Shown one piece after another: positions 61,460 through 64,000 of a stretch of 64,000 bases of DNA. The translations under genes were made by a program, and so were the position numbers. The stretch lies in the NCBI GenBank assembly GCA_037576195.1, contig CM075101.1:47926001-47990000 (forward strand). Direction: 5' to 3'. Source of the stretch: Phytoseiulus persimilis (Eukaryota; Arthropoda; Arachnida; Mesostigmata; Phytoseiidae). The notes under the pieces are model-generated. The model worked only from the letters and a program-made list of their open reading frames with translations, was not told the origin of the DNA and searched no databases. How positions within the stretch are numbered: position 1 is the stretch's first letter; each line of letters begins with the position of its first letter.

Positions 61460-61656
61460 CCGGACCGGAACACCGAAAAATCAATATCAATCAATAAATG
61501 TCACAACTCATAAAGCCGTTGATGGGGCTCCGCAACGCCCGTGAGAATCTCAACGTTATCAGCAAACGGAGAAGCGATGTCAAATGAGAAATCGAGTTTC
61601 CTTGCGGTGAACGAGGAACGAAAGAACGAACGGCTTAATCAATCAATCAGCTTGAT

Positions 61657-63984
61657 TTACAGCGTGCCAATCTGATTGAATCGCTTAAGTCTCAGCGGCA
61701 AATTGTCTTTGAAAAGTACAGGATCGGCCCTACATTGGGAAACCCCCAGCGGCATACCACCGAAAGCCTCTACGAATTTGTTGATGCAGTCTGAACGAGC
61801 TTTCATATGGTCCAAGCTGGCGGACAGCGAGTTTGCGGCTGTTGAAGGTGTGTCAGGTTTGAATTTTTTACGGGGAGCCACTTTCACGGGTGGCGCGGCG
61901 TTCGTCAGATTAGCAACGAGGAAGTTCATGAGGATATCCTCACAATTGAACTTGGTATCGACGTAATCACGCAGACTCTTGTCCAATTCGAAGAAGTGTC
62001 GTCCGTAGTTGACGTGATAAATTGCGGCACCAGTCAGAACCATACTGATATCATTTAACCATTCGGACTCGTAATGCCATCGCTTGGTTTGATTGTTCCA
62101 TACGTGAAGTCTAGAGGGAAAGCCCACAATGCGGTCGGCGTTCTCGCACCACACTTGGAACGCAAACTCGAGCTCATCCGGAGTCAGCATGAGGATGTCA
62201 TCGTCCAGCGACAACACGGCCTCAGTCTCGATCTCCTTGTAAGGGTAGAACCTGTTCGTCAACTTGTTCTCCTTCGATTTGATAACGACGAGCGATTTCG
62301 TGGTCTTCATCAAGGGCGTTGGCGGTTCAACGCTCGGATTGTTCCACACGACCACGATTCTCGAGAGGGACGGCACGCTTTGCAGGAGGCTGATGAGTTT
62401 CCTGAGTGATTCCAAACGATTGTAGGTGAGAATGACTGCGGTGAATCCTCGACTTTTCTGAGCGAATCGAGAGATGCTGTCCAAGGCGTAAGTCGGAGCT
62501 GAACGTTGAGCGAAGAGACGCTCATCTAGAATCTCCATCACTGTCGACATCACAGCGACCGGCGAGCTCATGTATTTTTCAAAAATCGAAACGAGCCTCT
62601 CTCGGCGATAGCGAATTTCCGCCGCGCTGAATTTCTCCAGGTGCTTCATGATGTTCGGTCGTCGCTTTAGGTTGAATTGGACCGTGAGCTCTAACCAATC
62701 GACTCGCTCGGGAAACGGAAGGATCATGCGGTCGTCGTTGTGGATGAGCACTGGAATACAGCCCGCGCTCACGACCTCGGTGAATGTCAACGCCGACTCG
62801 ACACCTATGCCACTGAAGATCAGACAGAAGTCGGCGTTCTCCAGAGCCTTGGGGTAATCCATGACACTCCACTGAGTCATCGAGAACGTCTTGAAGGCGC
62901 AGCGCTTGTCGCGGCGTTTGGTGCAGGGTTCTAGCAGAGTCACGGAGCTCTGGGTCAAGCTCAAGACTAGTTTTTCGGCCCAATCTGGGAGCTCCGTCCA
63001 ACGTGAGATCGCCAGGGACCACGCTCTACTGAACCTGGAAAAGTATGCGGGTTGACCTCTGATTCCACGATTTTCATGTCGGAGTTTTCGAAACTGCTGA
63101 ATACTGTGGCGTGTCCTGCTTTTGGTCAAGACGCATACCTGAGCTTGTCCCCTTTATCTTCGATTCTGTAGGACGACAGCGGCAGCATCGGTATACTGAT
63201 ATCGAATCCGGGTCGATAACTCTGATCGGTGAGCGCTGCTGAGACGTGAATGGCTCGGCCTGTTCGTGGCGTGCTTTGGAGTTGGTTGAATACGAGGTGG
63301 TTGGATCCGTCCCCCCAGCTGGAAAGAGGAGTTTCATTCATGCCACCTCAACTATGAAGATTACCACCGGACTCCTAGGAACGACGGACTCCGAGTAAGA
63401 ATCCCACTTACAAGGACAACGTAGTCAGTACATCCGGGGTCATGGGATGGTGGACGCCGAGCGTATCAACACTTGGGACGAAGAGACAGGCGTCGCTGGG
63501 GTCGGATACAAAGTAATGTGACTTTCTCAACCATTCGAGCATTCGCATGTATTCCGAACTGGTTTCTGGAACCACTTGATTGCCGTCGTCGTCAACATAT
63601 CTGCGGAGAATGAGATTTGCTAGATTTCGATTCCACGAAACTGTAACGGAATCCGGGAGGACCGGGTCAATTTCACAAATTTAGCCCTCATAATCATTGT
63701 CAATCATACATGTGAACTCACTTAGTTATAGGATAGATGTAGACGGTGACTCTTTCGGCGGTTTTCCCGCACCGATGAACGTCTACACATTTCCAGTGGG
63801 TGCAAATTTCAGTGGGGAGAGAATTTCCAGTGATAACGTCGTCTTCATAGTAGGTATCTTGAACCAGAAGCGGTTCAAATACTCTGAAAATGCTCTTATA
63901 GATGAGTTTCAAAGATCGAAGAGAAATAAGAACATAGCTCCATGTGAGGACGACATGTTCAGACAAGTGGGGTGAAGAGCGCAT
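61657..63984 (-). CDS. Ext2: Exostosin-2 heparan sulfate co-polymerase subunit (EXT2/sotv), start near window edge
   Basis: Four exons join in frame: 63722-63984, 63412-63600, 63139-63318 and 61657-63058. They encode about 677 residues, close to the roughly 700 usual for EXT2, with three short phase-2 introns (121, 93 and 80 bp). EXT2 pairs with EXT1 in the Golgi to elongate heparan sulfate with alternating GlcNAc and GlcA. The N-terminal exostosin (GT47) part shows CVDVHRCG, VTVYIYPITKYVDDDG, ACLFVPSVDTLG, WGDGSNHLVFN and SAGCIPVLI. The C-terminal GT64 part starts near residue 415 (GFTAVILTYNRLESL) and has the metal-binding DDD at about 496-498 (LSLDDDILML), then WHYESEWLNDISMVLTGAA, CEDILMNFLVAN, PRKKFK and ADPVLFKDNLP. 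It reads as EXT2 rather than EXT1. The assigned ATG at 63984 gives a short N-terminus with a moderately hydrophobic anchor, and only 16 bases of window remain, so an exon further upstream is possible. Confidence 0.93.
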
Positions 63985-64000
63985 CGGAGCTGCGATTCTT

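Noticed and set aside
62579..63022. 147-codon minus-strand frame inside EXT2
   Set aside because: Out-of-frame shadow of the EXT2 exon, which matches its family along its whole length.
1..64000. CRISPR arrays, operons, bacterial promoters or prophage features
   Set aside because: The window is spliced eukaryotic DNA; no direct-repeat/spacer array or bacterial gene cluster is present.

Overview
The window is eukaryotic nuclear DNA. Coding sequence is split by short GT-AG introns (mostly 80-270 bp), genes have AATAAA signals and a metazoan TATA box, and base composition is balanced to slightly GC-rich. The recognisable genes are an invertebrate 5-HT7-type receptor, a transferrin ending in a GPI-type tail, the heparan sulfate polymerase EXT2/sotv, and two intronless CAP (antigen-5-like) genes. 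Together they point to an arthropod. A mite (perhaps a phytoseiid) is my best guess from the compact introns and intronless CAP genes, but this is inference and not a sequence match.

Layout. From 1 to about 12.0 kb I find no gene, only a G-run cluster near 2.9 kb and a foldback-type inverted repeat at 11.2-11.9 kb. Two secreted CAP proteins lie on the minus strand at 12.1-12.9 kb and 19.0-19.8 kb, both single-exon, each with a downstream AATAAA. The plus-strand 5-HT7-like receptor occupies at least 23.57-26.31 kb in five recognisable exons, with its 5' exon(s) not found. From 26.4 to 55.1 kb (almost 29 kb) nothing convincing is coding. That stretch holds microsatellites, a frameshifted F-box-like fragment at 39.6-40.0 kb, a decayed LINE reverse transcriptase fragment at 40.3-40.8 kb, a perfect 22-bp hairpin at 44.45 kb, and a 45-bp minisatellite with a 180-bp higher-order period at 51.4-51.9 kb. 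Two minus-strand multi-exon genes fill the right end: a bilobal GPI-anchored-type transferrin (11 exons, 55.09-60.40 kb) and EXT2/sotv (4 exons, 61.66-63.98 kb, start close to the window edge).

The genes are independent, with no operon or shared pathway. I reconstructed exon structures by hand from reading-frame continuity, splice consensus and family motifs. The most interesting biology is the transferrin: several canonical iron and carbonate ligands are replaced in both lobes, a low-complexity Ser/Asn/Gly insert sits in the first lobe, and one intron appears to use a GC donor. Many long open frames elsewhere are paired on opposite strands and look like chance openings, so I left them out.
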